Shown piece after piece: positions 24,491 to 32,807 of a DNA stretch of 64,000 nt. Positions within the stretch are counted from its first letter, which is position 1. Each line of letters starts with the position of its first letter. The DNA is taken from assembly GCA_021325675.1 (NCBI GenBank), contig JAJTCM010000004.1:190794-254793 (forward strand), written 5' to 3'. The notes below the pieces were generated by a model. The model was given only the letters and a program-made list of their open reading frames with translations. It was not told where the DNA came from and ran no database searches. Both the position numbers and the translations under genes were made by a program. This stretch comes from Crocinitomicaceae bacterium (GTDB taxonomy: Bacteria; Bacteroidota; Bacteroidia; Flavobacteriales_D; Crocinitomicaceae).

Positions 24491-25162
24491 ATGCTGAGCA
24501 TTACCGAAGAAAATTACATCAAACATATCCTGGGGCATTTGCTTGAAAATGGTTTCCAGGGCGGCGTCGGGACAAACGAGCTGGCTTCGAGCCTGGAAGT
24601 TAAGCCTTCGTCGGTAAATGTGATGCTCAAGCGCCTGCGGGAAAAGGAGCTGATCAGCTACGAAAAATACGGTAAGATTTTCCTGACGGAAGAAGGGCGG
24701 AAAGTAGGCATGGAGATCATCCGCAAACACAGGCTCTGGGAAACATTTTTGTATGAAAAGCTGGATTTTACCTGGGATGAGGTGCATGAAGTGGCCGAAC
24801 AGCTCGAGCATATCCAGTCACGCAAGCTCGTTGAGAAGCTCGATAAGTTTTTAGGTTTTCCTGCTTTTGACCCGCACGGCGACCCGATCCCGAACAGTAA
24901 GGGAGAAATTAAAATCGAGCCGAAGCTGCTTTTATCTGAAATTGAAACCGGGAAAAAATGTAAAATGGTGGCTGTGAACGACAATTCCGCTGCGTTTTTA
25001 AAATACGTGCAGGAGCTCGGGCTGGCGATCAACCATGAAATTATGGTGATATCCCGCCTGGATTTCGACGATTCGCTTGAAATCAGTATCCAGGGGAAGG
25101 CTTCGCGGGTAAGTAAGAAGTTTGCACAAAATATTTACGTTGTATCGGATAAAAATCAGTAA
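24491..25162 (+). CDS. Metal-dependent transcriptional regulator, DtxR/MntR family
   Basis: The 223-residue protein has an N-terminal winged helix (GVGTNELASSLEVKPSSVNVMLKRLREKELI at residues about 18-50), then the metal-binding/dimerisation domain (GMEIIRKHRLWETFL, VHEVAEQLEHIQS). A C-terminal FeoA/SH3-like domain starts near residue 155 (KMVAVNDNSAAFLKYVQELGL). DtxR proteins repress iron or manganese uptake genes when loaded with metal. No metal transporter lies beside it, so its targets are elsewhere. It is 18 bases after the half ALDH and 14 bases before the histidine kinase gene. Whether this is one operon is not clear, since functions differ. Confidence 0.9.
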   Translation: MLSITEENYIKHILGHLLENGFQGGVGTNELASSLEVKPSSVNVMLKRLREKELISYEKYGKIFLTEEGRKVGMEIIRKHRLWETFLYEKLDFTWDEVHEVAEQLEHIQSRKLVEKLDKFLGFPAFDPHGDPIPNSKGEIKIEPKLLLSEIETGKKCKMVAVNDNSAAFLKYVQELGLAINHEIMVISRLDFDDSLEISIQGKASRVSKKFAQNIYVVSDKNQ

Positions 25163-25176
25163 ATTTACTAGGAACT

Positions 25177-27111
25177 ATGAAAACATTCAGGAAGGGTTTT
25201 GAGTTGAAATCATGCGTCGCAGCGTTTGCTTTGACTTTGTTTTTCAGTGGACTGAACTTAACCTACGGACAGGACCTGGATTCCCTCAAAAAAATACTCA
25301 AATCGAACAAGCACGATACCATCAAGCTACAGGTCTTAAGTGACCTCAACTGGTATTACAGCGGAAGCGATTTCGGGAAATCAAAATATTATGCCAAGCA
25401 GGAAGTGGCGCTGGCACAAAAAATCAAAGACCAGAAATGGATCGCGCAGGGCTACAATGACATGGCGATTTCATATTACAAGCTTGAGAATTACGATTCC
25501 TCCCTGCATTATAATTTCAAGGCCCTGAAAATTCGTGAAAAGCTCAATGACAAACGCCTGGTTGTTTCTTCCCTGAGTAAAATCGGGCTGATGTACCAGG
25601 AATTAGGCGAATACCTCAAAGCGATCGATTATCATTACAGGGTGCTCGAAATTGCTGAAGAATTGAACGACAGCCAAACCCTGGGACATACGCACAATAA
25701 TATCGCAATCGTTTACGAAAAGCTGAAAAACTCCAAAAAGGCAGTTCAGCATGCCAAAAAAGCCATCGAATATTATGACCCTGTAACGGAAGATTATTTT
25801 ATAGCGAAGGCATACGGGAACCTCGCCGGGAATTACAACCATCTCAAGAAATATGAGCTAAGTGCGGAATATTATGAAAAAGCACTGACAACCTTTAAGA
25901 AATACGGGGATAAATCAAGTGAAGCCGGGGCAGAAAATGGCCTGGGGATGAATTTAAGGATGCAGGGAAAACTGGACGAGGCCTTGAAACACTACAAGCG
26001 GGCTTACGATCTTAGCGTCGAAATCAATGAAAAGAACTCGAAAATCGTCTATGCGCACAACATTGCAATTGTGCTCAAAATGATGAAACGCTATGCCGAA
26101 GCGGAAGAGTTTTTACGCGAAATTCTAAAGGAAACTGACGAAAATAACACAGCGCAAAAGCTCTTGATGTACCGCCAGCTGGCTTCCTTATATGGTTACC
26201 TCGATAAAGGAGACAGCGTGGAATCTTTCCTGAACAAATACGCCGACCTGAAAGAAAAAACCTTCAATCAAAATGCCGCCAGCGCCCTGGCGAGCTTTGA
26301 AACAAAGTATAACACGGAAAAAACGAAGCGTCAGCTCGCCGAAAACCAGGTGAAGCTCGAATCGCGCAAACGCTGGCTGCTTTTTAGTATTGCCATGCTC
26401 GTTATCCTGGTGGCTACACTCGGTTTCGTTTACCGCTACCAGAAAGCAAAGCGCAGGAATGAGCGCAAGGAGCTGGAACTGAACAAAGAGCTCGAAAAAA
26501 CGCGCCTTGAAAAAGAATTCGGTGACGAAAAGCTCAGGATTGCCCGTGAGCTGCACGACAATATCGGCTCGCACCTGACGTTTATGATCAGCTCGCTGGA
26601 TAACCTGGCTTACATTGAAAACCCGGAGCAAAAGCTGGGCAAAGTGAACGATTTATCCAATTTCGGGCGTTTGACAATGAAAGACCTGCGCGATACGATT
26701 TGGGCAATGAACCACGACGGCGGATCTTTCGAACAGCTGATGGCGCGTGTTTCCGAGCTGCGTTCCGTTTTGCCGTCCAATTTATATGTTAACATTCATT
26801 CCAATGTGCAGAACAACAAACCTCTGAACGGCTTGCAATTATTGAACAGTTACCGGATTATCCAGGAATTTATCCAAAATACGATCAAGTATGCCGAAGC
26901 CGGGCAAATTGAAATTTCATTCCGGGATAAAGGGGAGGGCTTTGTCATTGATTTGAAAGATAACGGCAAAGGATTCGATACGAACAACATTAATTTTGGA
27001 AATGGGATCCTGAATATGAAACGCCGCTGTGAAGATTTGAACGGGGAGTTCGCTATCAGCTCCGGCAATACCGGAACCTCAGTGGAATGTGGTATTCCTT
27101 ATATCGTCTGA
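25177..27111 (+). CDS. TPR-domain sensor histidine kinase (NarL/DesK-type HisKA_3)
   Basis: The 644-residue protein has a signal peptide, six to eight tetratricopeptide repeats over about residues 45-350 in the periplasm, a membrane helix at about 398-420, a short coiled coil and a HisKA_3-type dimerisation domain with the phospho-acceptor H460 in RIARELHDNIGSHLT. The ATPase region shows NSYRIIQEFIQNTIKYAEA, DNGKGFDTNN and GNGILNMKRR. This layout is common in Bacteroidota, where the partner is a LuxR-type response regulator. None is adjacent, so this is an orphan kinase here. The periplasmic TPRs are presumed to sense a protein or peptide. The signal is not known. Confidence 0.9.
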   Translation: MKTFRKGFELKSCVAAFALTLFFSGLNLTYGQDLDSLKKILKSNKHDTIKLQVLSDLNWYYSGSDFGKSKYYAKQEVALAQKIKDQKWIAQGYNDMAISYYKLENYDSSLHYNFKALKIREKLNDKRLVVSSLSKIGLMYQELGEYLKAIDYHYRVLEIAEELNDSQTLGHTHNNIAIVYEKLKNSKKAVQHAKKAIEYYDPVTEDYFIAKAYGNLAGNYNHLKKYELSAEYYEKALTTFKKYGDKSSEAGAENGLGMNLRMQGKLDEALKHYKRAYDLSVEINEKNSKIVYAHNIAIVLKMMKRYAEAEEFLREILKETDENNTAQKLLMYRQLASLYGYLDKGDSVESFLNKYADLKEKTFNQNAASALASFETKYNTEKTKRQLAENQVKLESRKRWLLFSIAMLVILVATLGFVYRYQKAKRRNERKELELNKELEKTRLEKEFGDEKLRIARELHDNIGSHLTFMISSLDNLAYIENPEQKLGKVNDLSNFGRLTMKDLRDTIWAMNHDGGSFEQLMARVSELRSVLPSNLYVNIHSNVQNNKPLNGLQLLNSYRIIQEFIQNTIKYAEAGQIEISFRDKGEGFVIDLKDNGKGFDTNNINFGNGILNMKRRCEDLNGEFAISSGNTGTSVECGIPYIV

Positions 27112-27246
27112 TTCAAAAACGGTGTATTTAAAAAAATAGCGGGTAATTTCAGGTTAACCCAAGCTCAGGAATATGGAATAGTTAGAGCGTTTTTTAAAAC
27201 AATCCTTTGAGTGTCTAAAATACTTCAGGCTTAGAATATTATGAAT

Positions 27247-27273
27247 AAAAAAAGTCCGCCATAAATGACGGAC
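27247..27273 (-). terminator. Terminator of the cold-shock gene
   Basis: On the minus strand GTCCG pairs with CGGAC across a 20-base hairpin (27254-27273, one internal mismatch) and is followed by seven T (27247-27253). It lies 36 bases after the cold-shock gene stop. Confidence 0.8.
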
Positions 27274-27308
27274 GTTTTCAAAAAAATTAATGATATATAT
27301 CGCAAAAA

Positions 27309-27500
27309 TTAAGCTAATTTTACGTTTACTGCATTTAATCCTTTTTTTCCTTCCTGGAGCTCAAATGTAACTTCGTCGTTCTCGTTGATTTTGTTAATCA
27401 AACCAGAAACGTGCACGAAATACTCTTTGTTAGTCTCCTCCTCCTTAATGAAACCGAAGCCTTTGGTCTCGTTAAAGAACTTTACTATTCCTTTATTCAT
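27309..27500 (-). CDS. Cold-shock domain protein
   Basis: The 63-residue protein is a single cold-shock domain with both RNA-binding motifs: KGFGFIKEE (RNP1, usually KGFGFI) at about residues 13-21 and YFVHVSGL (RNP2-like VFVH) at about 27-34. It binds single-stranded RNA or DNA and acts as an RNA chaperone. ATG at 27500 is preferred over a start five codons upstream because cold-shock proteins begin with MNxGxVKFF. The 92-base region upstream holds a 16-bp perfect palindrome at 27527-27542 that could lie in the mRNA leader. A terminator follows the gene. Confidence 0.93.
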   Translation of the reverse strand: MNKGIVKFFNETKGFGFIKEEETNKEYFVHVSGLINKINENDEVTFELQEGKKGLNAVNVKLA

Positions 27501-27526
27501 GTGACAATAATACAATAAAAAAAAGG

Positions 27527-27542
27527 AAAAAACCGGTTTTTT
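27527..27542. promoter_or_regulatory. Perfect 16-bp palindrome upstream of the cold-shock gene
   Basis: AAAAAACCGGTTTTTT is a perfect palindrome 27 bases upstream of the cold-shock ATG, in the gap shared with the divergent small membrane peptide gene. It could be an operator or a leader hairpin. No assignment is possible from sequence alone. Confidence 0.35.
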
Positions 27543-27592
27543 TAAAAAAATAGTTTGATTTTATTTATTTTTACTAAAAATCCAAACGCAAA

Positions 27593-27703
27593 ATGAAAGG
27601 CCCACTTGAAAAAATGAAAAGATATTTGCCCTATTTTATTGATGTTTGGCAGTATCTGGCAATCATTTTGGTTTTTATAATAGCGGCAATCTTCATTTTA
27701 TGA
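27593..27703 (+). CDS. Small membrane peptide (36 residues), coupled to the downstream T9SS cargo gene
   Basis: ATG at 27593 opens a 36-codon frame ending in TGA at 27701-27703, which overlaps the ATG of the choice-of-anchor B gene as ATGA. The peptide has a basic N-terminus (MKGPLEKMKRYL) and one membrane segment (about residues 21-36, YLAIILVFIIAAIFIL), so it would insert with the N-terminus inside. I do not recognise a family. The exact ATGA junction, with no other start codon needed for the downstream signal peptide, argues for translational coupling. The alternative is that the frame is an unselected leader. It is too short for statistical support. Confidence 0.5.
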   Translation: MKGPLEKMKRYLPYFIDVWQYLAIILVFIIAAIFIL

Positions 27704-30045
27704 AAAAAAAGTTCCAAATCCTGGTTTTTTGCATTTTTTGCTGCTCCATCCGGATTTTTTCCCAAACCAATTTTGACTCACTTTCCCACATTTCGTATGT
27801 CGCTTTGCATAACACTTATCTCAACGATGTGTGGGGACATGTGGACGCTCAAGGCAATGAATACGCGCTGGTTGGCGCCAGGAAAGGTGTTTCGGTTGTA
27901 GATGTTACCGTTCCCGAAAACCCGCAGGAAGTCTATTGGATCGATGGTGCAGAATCCGTTTGGCGGGATATCAATACGTGGAACAATTACGCCTACATCA
28001 CGACCGAAGCCTCCAGCGGTTTGCTTATCCTGGATTTAAACAGCTTACCGGATGCGACAGGTATTGTATCACACTATCATTATGGGATTGACTGGCGTTC
28101 GGCGCACACGCTTTACATTGATTCGGCAGGATATGCCTACGTTTTTGGTGCGGATCGCGGAAATGGCGGTGTTATTATCCTGGATATCCACACCAATCCG
28201 ATGTTCCCGCAGGAAGTGGGCGTTTTTGATAATTGGTATTGCCACGACGGCTATGTACTTGGGGATACGATGTACCTGGCGCATATTTCTGACGGCTTTA
28301 TCAGTATGGTGGACATCAGTGACCGGAGCAATCCGCAGTTATTGGGAACGAAAACTACGCACAATACGTTTTCACATAATATCTGGACAACACCCGACGG
28401 GCAGTTTGGTTTTACTACCGATGAAGTTTCCGGGGCTTACGTGGGTTCTTACGATTTGAGCGATCCGGAAAATATTGTCGAATTGGACCTCGTCCAAAGC
28501 TCGCAAGGGATGAACGTCATCCCCCACAATGTACATTACCTTGATGGTTACCTCATAACAAGCTATTATTCGGATGGCGTGGTGGTTTTTGACGGCCATC
28601 GTCCCGGAAATATGGTCCAGGTAGGGAACTTTGACACTTATCCGGGCCAGACCACAGGGTTTGACGGCTGCTGGGCTTCATACCCCTTTTTGCCTTCCGG
28701 AAATGTGCTCGCAGCTGATATTACAGAAGGGCTTTTCATTTCCCGGCCTCATTACCAGCGGGCTTCGTATTTGGAAGGAACGGTGACGGACCAATCCAAC
28801 GGAAATGCATTGCAAGGTGTGAAAATTGATTTTGAAGCCGGGATTTACACTGAGTTTTCGGGGAGCAACGGCGCGTATGCAACCGGCTTGCCGGGAACAG
28901 GGACGTACAATGTTACCTTTTTCAAAGTGGGTTATTTTCCGCAGACAATTGCCGTGAACCTGGCTGCAGGAATGGTAACCAACCTGGATGTGGCGCTGGT
29001 GCCTATGCCGGTATTCGGCCTGAAGGTTGTGGTGAAGGACAGGGAAAGCAATGTGGAGATTTTAGATGCACAAGTTCAGATCAAAGGCAGCATGACGGAA
29101 AATTCGGTGTTGACGAACGGCCTCGGCGAAGCGGATTTCCAGTTGTATTATGAAGAAAACTATCACCTGACAATTGGAAAATGGGGACACCGCCTGGTTT
29201 GCTTTGATCAGGAACTGGACTCCGCTACAGGAACATTGCTGATTTATCTTGATGCGGGTTACGAAGACGATTTCAGCCTTGATTTCGATTGGGAAGCTAC
29301 GGCCGCGAATATTACCACAGCCGGTTTTTGGGTGCGTGAAAAGCCAAATGCGAGCAGCATCAATTCTGCGCCCGGCTTTGATTCGGAGGAAGACTGCGGT
29401 GCCCAGGCTTATGTAACAGGAAATGCCGAAAACCCAACCCCGGATTTCGATGATGTGAAAAAGGGCTGGGTGAACTTAATTTCTCCACCTTTTGATCTTT
29501 CTGATGGCAAAACCCCGTATATTCATTACGAACGCTGGTTTTACAATTATTACGGAGCCGAGCCCTATGATGATACCTTAAAAGTATACATCATGAACGA
29601 TAACGGGTTCGTGCTGCTCGATATGCAGTATTCCGATACAAACACGTTTTACCATTGGAGCAAAAAAAGCTTTTACCTGCCCGATTATATTGAGCTGAGC
29701 GACAATATGCGGTTGTTTATTGAGCTTAGCGATTATGATCCCGGGGTTAATATAACCGAAGGCGGTTTTGACCATTTTTTTATGGATAGCTATGATCATT
29801 TTAAAATTATTGAAGATACGCTGATCACCGCTTTCCAGGTTTTCCCCAACCCTTTTACGGACAAGCTCAAAATCCAGGTTCCGTCCGGACAAGGACAGGA
29901 AATCCAGGTGCATGATCTCCAGGGGAATATCGTTTTCAGGCAGTATGTGAACGCCGGAAAGCACGAGCTGGATTTGTTCCGCCTGAGGGCCGGGGTCTAT
30001 TTCGTTCGTTTCGGTGAGCAAAGTGTCAAAGTAATCAAAATGTAG
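27700..30045 (+). CDS. Choice-of-anchor B family protein with T9SS type A sorting domain
   Basis: The 781-residue protein begins with a signal peptide (MKKKFQILVFCIFCCSIRIFSQ). A beta-propeller-like region built of LVIVD-type repeats follows (about residues 35-345; recurring segments such as VSVVDVTVPENPQEV, MVDISDRSNPQLLG, GSYDLSDPENIVEL), typical of choice-of-anchor B proteins. Then come two carboxypeptidase-regulatory-like beta domains (about 360-530), a jelly-roll-like region and the T9SS type A C-terminal domain (VFPNPFTDKLKIQV to the end). It should be exported through the outer membrane. ATG at 27700 overlaps the stop of the preceding small membrane peptide frame. A role in surface binding is inferred. 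Confidence 0.88.
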   Translation: MKKKFQILVFCIFCCSIRIFSQTNFDSLSHISYVALHNTYLNDVWGHVDAQGNEYALVGARKGVSVVDVTVPENPQEVYWIDGAESVWRDINTWNNYAYITTEASSGLLILDLNSLPDATGIVSHYHYGIDWRSAHTLYIDSAGYAYVFGADRGNGGVIILDIHTNPMFPQEVGVFDNWYCHDGYVLGDTMYLAHISDGFISMVDISDRSNPQLLGTKTTHNTFSHNIWTTPDGQFGFTTDEVSGAYVGSYDLSDPENIVELDLVQSSQGMNVIPHNVHYLDGYLITSYYSDGVVVFDGHRPGNMVQVGNFDTYPGQTTGFDGCWASYPFLPSGNVLAADITEGLFISRPHYQRASYLEGTVTDQSNGNALQGVKIDFEAGIYTEFSGSNGAYATGLPGTGTYNVTFFKVGYFPQTIAVNLAAGMVTNLDVALVPMPVFGLKVVVKDRESNVEILDAQVQIKGSMTENSVLTNGLGEADFQLYYEENYHLTIGKWGHRLVCFDQELDSATGTLLIYLDAGYEDDFSLDFDWEATAANITTAGFWVREKPNASSINSAPGFDSEEDCGAQAYVTGNAENPTPDFDDVKKGWVNLISPPFDLSDGKTPYIHYERWFYNYYGAEPYDDTLKVYIMNDNGFVLLDMQYSDTNTFYHWSKKSFYLPDYIELSDNMRLFIELSDYDPGVNITEGGFDHFFMDSYDHFKIIEDTLITAFQVFPNPFTDKLKIQVPSGQGQEIQVHDLQGNIVFRQYVNAGKHELDLFRLRAGVYFVRFGEQSVKVIKM

Positions 30046-30092
30046 TTGTGGATTACATTTTCGTTTGGCGGCTGATATTTCGCACAAAAGCT

Positions 30093-30100
30093 TATTTTTG
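30093..30100 (+). promoter_or_regulatory. -7 promoter element for the GT2/flavoprotein operon
   Basis: TATTTTTG matches TAnnTTTG and ends 14 bases before the TTG start at 30115. It supports the use of that non-ATG start, since the transcript would begin only about ten bases before it. Confidence 0.45.
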
Positions 30101-30114
30101 TAAAAATTTTTGTA

Positions 30115-31065
30115 TTGGCAGCTCCATACCAGATATCAATTGTTGTTCCGCTTTATAACGAAGTGGAATCCCTTCCCGAATTGCACCAATGGATCACAAC
30201 AGTGATGCAGGCCCACGGTTTTTCTTACGAAGTGGTTTTCGTGGACGACGGCAGCAAGGACGGTTCCTGGAAAGCAGTAGAAGAATTGCAGGCCCGGGAT
30301 CCGAATGTTAAAGGAATCAAGTTCCAGCGCAATTATGGAAAATCAGCCGCTTTACAGAAAGGTTTCGAAAAAGCTTCCGGCAGCGTTGTCATCACAATGG
30401 ACGCCGATCTGCAGGACAGCCCCGACGAAATCCCGGAATTGTACCGCATGATCACGGAAAATGATTTTGATGTTGTTTCCGGCTGGAAAAAGAAACGCTA
30501 CGATCCGCTGAGCAAAACGCTCCCGACCAAATTATACAATGCAACGGCCAGGATGCTCACGGGTATCAAGCTCCACGATTTTAACTGCGGACTGAAAGCC
30601 TATAAAAACGAAGTAGTCAAAAGCATTGAGCTTTACGGCGACATGCACCGCTATATCCCGGCGCTCGCCAAATTTGCCGGTTTCAACAAGATCGGTGAAA
30701 AGGTGGTGATCCACCAGGCGCGCAAATACGGAACAACAAAGTTTGGTTTGAACCGTTTTCTGAATGGTCCGCTGGATTTGCTTTCCGTAGTTTTTATGGG
30801 GAAATTCGGCAAAAAGCCGATGCATTTTTTCGGTGCCCTCGGCGCATTGATGTTCCTGATCGGTTTCGGCTTGTTTTTTTACCTGGCAATTGATAAGCTG
30901 TTCATTCAAACGAGCGGTAAACTGCTGGCTGACCGCACTGAATTTTTTATTGCATTGACCTGTATGATACTGGGAGTGCAGTTTTTCCTGGCGGGTTTCC
31001 TGGCGGAGCTCGTCGGACGAAACTCCTCCACGCGGAACAGCTACCTGGTTGAAAAAGAAATCTGA
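30115..31065 (+). CDS. Polyprenyl-phosphate glycosyltransferase, GtrB/DPM1-like GT2
   Basis: This 316-residue protein has a GT-A domain (SIVVPLYNEVESLPEL, FVDDGSKDGSW, MDADLQDSPDEIPEL, SGWKKKR) followed by two membrane helices at about residues 235-260 and 280-300. These are the features of dolichyl- or undecaprenyl-phosphate sugar synthases (GtrB, ArnC, DPM1). It would make a polyprenyl-phosphate-linked mannose, glucose or aminoarabinose-type donor for transfer in the periplasm. The only possible start is TTG at 30115, because the frame closes at a TGA at 30073 and contains no ATG before SIVVPL. It is followed by a geranylgeranyl-reductase-like gene after 15 bases. Confidence 0.88.
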   Translation: MAAPYQISIVVPLYNEVESLPELHQWITTVMQAHGFSYEVVFVDDGSKDGSWKAVEELQARDPNVKGIKFQRNYGKSAALQKGFEKASGSVVITMDADLQDSPDEIPELYRMITENDFDVVSGWKKKRYDPLSKTLPTKLYNATARMLTGIKLHDFNCGLKAYKNEVVKSIELYGDMHRYIPALAKFAGFNKIGEKVVIHQARKYGTTKFGLNRFLNGPLDLLSVVFMGKFGKKPMHFFGALGALMFLIGFGLFFYLAIDKLFIQTSGKLLADRTEFFIALTCMILGVQFFLAGFLAELVGRNSSTRNSYLVEKEI

Positions 31066-31080
31066 GAGCCTTACGACGGC

Positions 31081-32271
31081 ATGGAAACGAGCTTTGATGT
31101 TATTGTAATTGGCGGGGGCCCGGCTGGCGGCAAATGCGCACTGGAACTGGCTAAACGCGGGCTCAAAGTGCTCCTGGCTGAAAAATACAGCTCCTTCGAA
31201 GAAAATAACTTTTCCAGTGCCGGCATGCTTAGCGAAACCCTGGGAGATTTTGACCTTCCGCTGGATATCGTCGGCACTTATTGGTCTAATTTTGTCGTGC
31301 AGAGCAGCTCCAGGCCTTACACCTGGAAAGGCGCAGGCCAGGAAGGGATTGTCCTGAATTTTGGCAAGCTCAAGCAATATCTCGCAGACGAGGCACAAAA
31401 ACACGGCGCAACGGTTTGGATGGGCCACCGCTACGAATCCAAAGAGATTTCCGGGAATTCAGCACAGGCGACTTTCACTGATATTGCTGCGAATTCTAAA
31501 ATCACCTGCAGCGCCAAATTGTTGATTGATGCCACCGGCCCGGTACGCAAAGTCATGTACGATAAAGTGCAAGCCCAACCGAAAATGCTCGTAGGTACCG
31601 GCATCGAATACCTTGTCGAAGTATCGGATGAAGTGTATGCACGCTACAAAGACGACCTGACTTTTTTCCTGGGTGAGAAATGGGCGGACATGGGCTATTC
31701 CTGGATTTTCCCGATGGACAGCAATACTTTAAAAGTAGGGTCCGGCCGCCTGGTTTCAACGAACCAGAAGCGCAAAGACCTGAAAGTCATCACGGAAAAT
31801 ATCCTGGAACATTACATGCAGGCCGGGGAATATAAAATACTCGATGTCCACGGCGGTTCCCTGCGCTACAGCCTGGGAATGAAAGACGTTTTTTACAGGG
31901 ACCGGGTGCTTGCTGTCGGTGATGCGGTGTCCACAGTTAACCCTTTGGGAGGGGAAGGAATCCGCTATGCAATGGAAAATGCGGAAATGGCCGTACCATA
32001 CATTGAAGCTTTTGTAAAACGGGGAAAAAATAAATTCGGACGGTTTAAATTCCGCTGGAAACGCAAATATTACCTGAAATGGCTGATTTGCGAAATTCTT
32101 TGCCTGCGGATTTACCTGAAATATACGGACGAAAAACTGGACCATCGCTTTGCCCAATATCATAAATTGGCTAATTTTGAAGATGCCATGGAAAATTTCT
32201 TTCGCTTTAATTTTTCGAATTTCCGCTGGAAGATTTTCGGCTTTTTATTTAAAAAAATTATGCGTCGCTGA
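31081..32271 (+). CDS. FAD-dependent oxidoreductase, geranylgeranyl reductase family
   Basis: The 396-residue protein has the FAD-binding motif VIGGGPAGGKCALEL (residues about 10-24), the segment YSWIFPMDSNTLKVGSGR and a second cofactor motif AVGDAVSTVNPLGGEGIRYAMENAE, as in the geranylgeranyl reductase family. Members reduce isoprenoid double bonds in archaeal lipids, chlorophyll side chains or dolichol-like carriers, and others oxidise unrelated substrates. Beside a polyprenyl-phosphate glycosyltransferase, saturation of the polyprenol carrier is a possible role. The tail from residue 320 is basic (KFRWKRKYYLKW) and may contact the membrane. Its stop overlaps the start of the HAD gene by one base. 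Confidence 0.82.
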   Translation: METSFDVIVIGGGPAGGKCALELAKRGLKVLLAEKYSSFEENNFSSAGMLSETLGDFDLPLDIVGTYWSNFVVQSSSRPYTWKGAGQEGIVLNFGKLKQYLADEAQKHGATVWMGHRYESKEISGNSAQATFTDIAANSKITCSAKLLIDATGPVRKVMYDKVQAQPKMLVGTGIEYLVEVSDEVYARYKDDLTFFLGEKWADMGYSWIFPMDSNTLKVGSGRLVSTNQKRKDLKVITENILEHYMQAGEYKILDVHGGSLRYSLGMKDVFYRDRVLAVGDAVSTVNPLGGEGIRYAMENAEMAVPYIEAFVKRGKNKFGRFKFRWKRKYYLKWLICEILCLRIYLKYTDEKLDHRFAQYHKLANFEDAMENFFRFNFSNFRWKIFGFLFKKIMRR

Positions 32272-32807
32272 TGATGAAATGGACACTTTTCTTAGACCGC
32301 GACGGTGTGATCAACGACCGGGTTTGGGGCGGCTATGTGCGCTCAGTGGAAGAATTTAATTTTTTGCCGCGTGTGCTTGAAGCTATCGCTTTGCTCTCCA
32401 ATTCCTTTGAGCGCATTTTTGTCGTAACGAACCAGCAAGGTGTTGCCAAAGGTTTAATGGGTGAGCGTAACCTTTCCGACATTCATCGTTTCATGTGTGA
32501 CGAAATTGAAAAAACCGGCGGAAAAATTACGGCTTGTTATGCAGCGATGGAACTGAAATCCGATCCTGCGTCAACGCGCAAGCCTTTACCGGCCATGGCT
32601 TTGCAGGCCCAAAAAGATTTTCCGGAAGTGGATTTTCAATATGCGGTCATGGTTGGCGATACGGATTCTGACATACTTTTTGGCAAGAATCTTGGTATGA
32701 AGACCGTACGGGTAAAAACAGAGGAACCAATTGGGGTGGAAGCAGACCACACCGTAAATGATTTATACGAATTTGCAATTTTATGGCAGCAAAATACATC
32801 GCATTAG
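32271..32807 (+). CDS. HAD-IIIA family phosphatase (GmhB-like) without the zinc loop
   Basis: The 178-residue protein has the HAD nucleophile motif LFLDRDGVIND (residues about 6-16), the threonine of VTNQQG, and VGDTDSDILFGKNLG as motif IV. This resembles GmhB, the phosphatase that removes the 7-phosphate from heptose 1,7-bisphosphate in LPS core synthesis, but also histidinol phosphatase. In GmhB a four-ligand zinc loop stands between motifs II and III. Here the matching region reads CYAAMELKSDPAST, with only one of those cysteines, so no zinc site is expected. Start alternatives are ATG at 32271 or 32274. The next gene starts 25 bases before this one ends. Confidence 0.8.
   Translation: MMKWTLFLDRDGVINDRVWGGYVRSVEEFNFLPRVLEAIALLSNSFERIFVVTNQQGVAKGLMGERNLSDIHRFMCDEIEKTGGKITACYAAMELKSDPASTRKPLPAMALQAQKDFPEVDFQYAVMVGDTDSDILFGKNLGMKTVRVKTEEPIGVEADHTVNDLYEFAILWQQNTSH

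Noticed and set aside
27112-27308. A response regulator gene partnering the histidine kinase
   Set aside because: The gap contains only a terminator, and the next gene is a cold-shock protein on the other strand.
30532-31428. Long open frame on the minus strand of the polyprenyl-phosphate glycosyltransferase and flavoprotein genes
   Set aside because: It lies opposite strongly supported genes, has no recognisable domain, and reads like an antisense shadow with an unusual residue mix.
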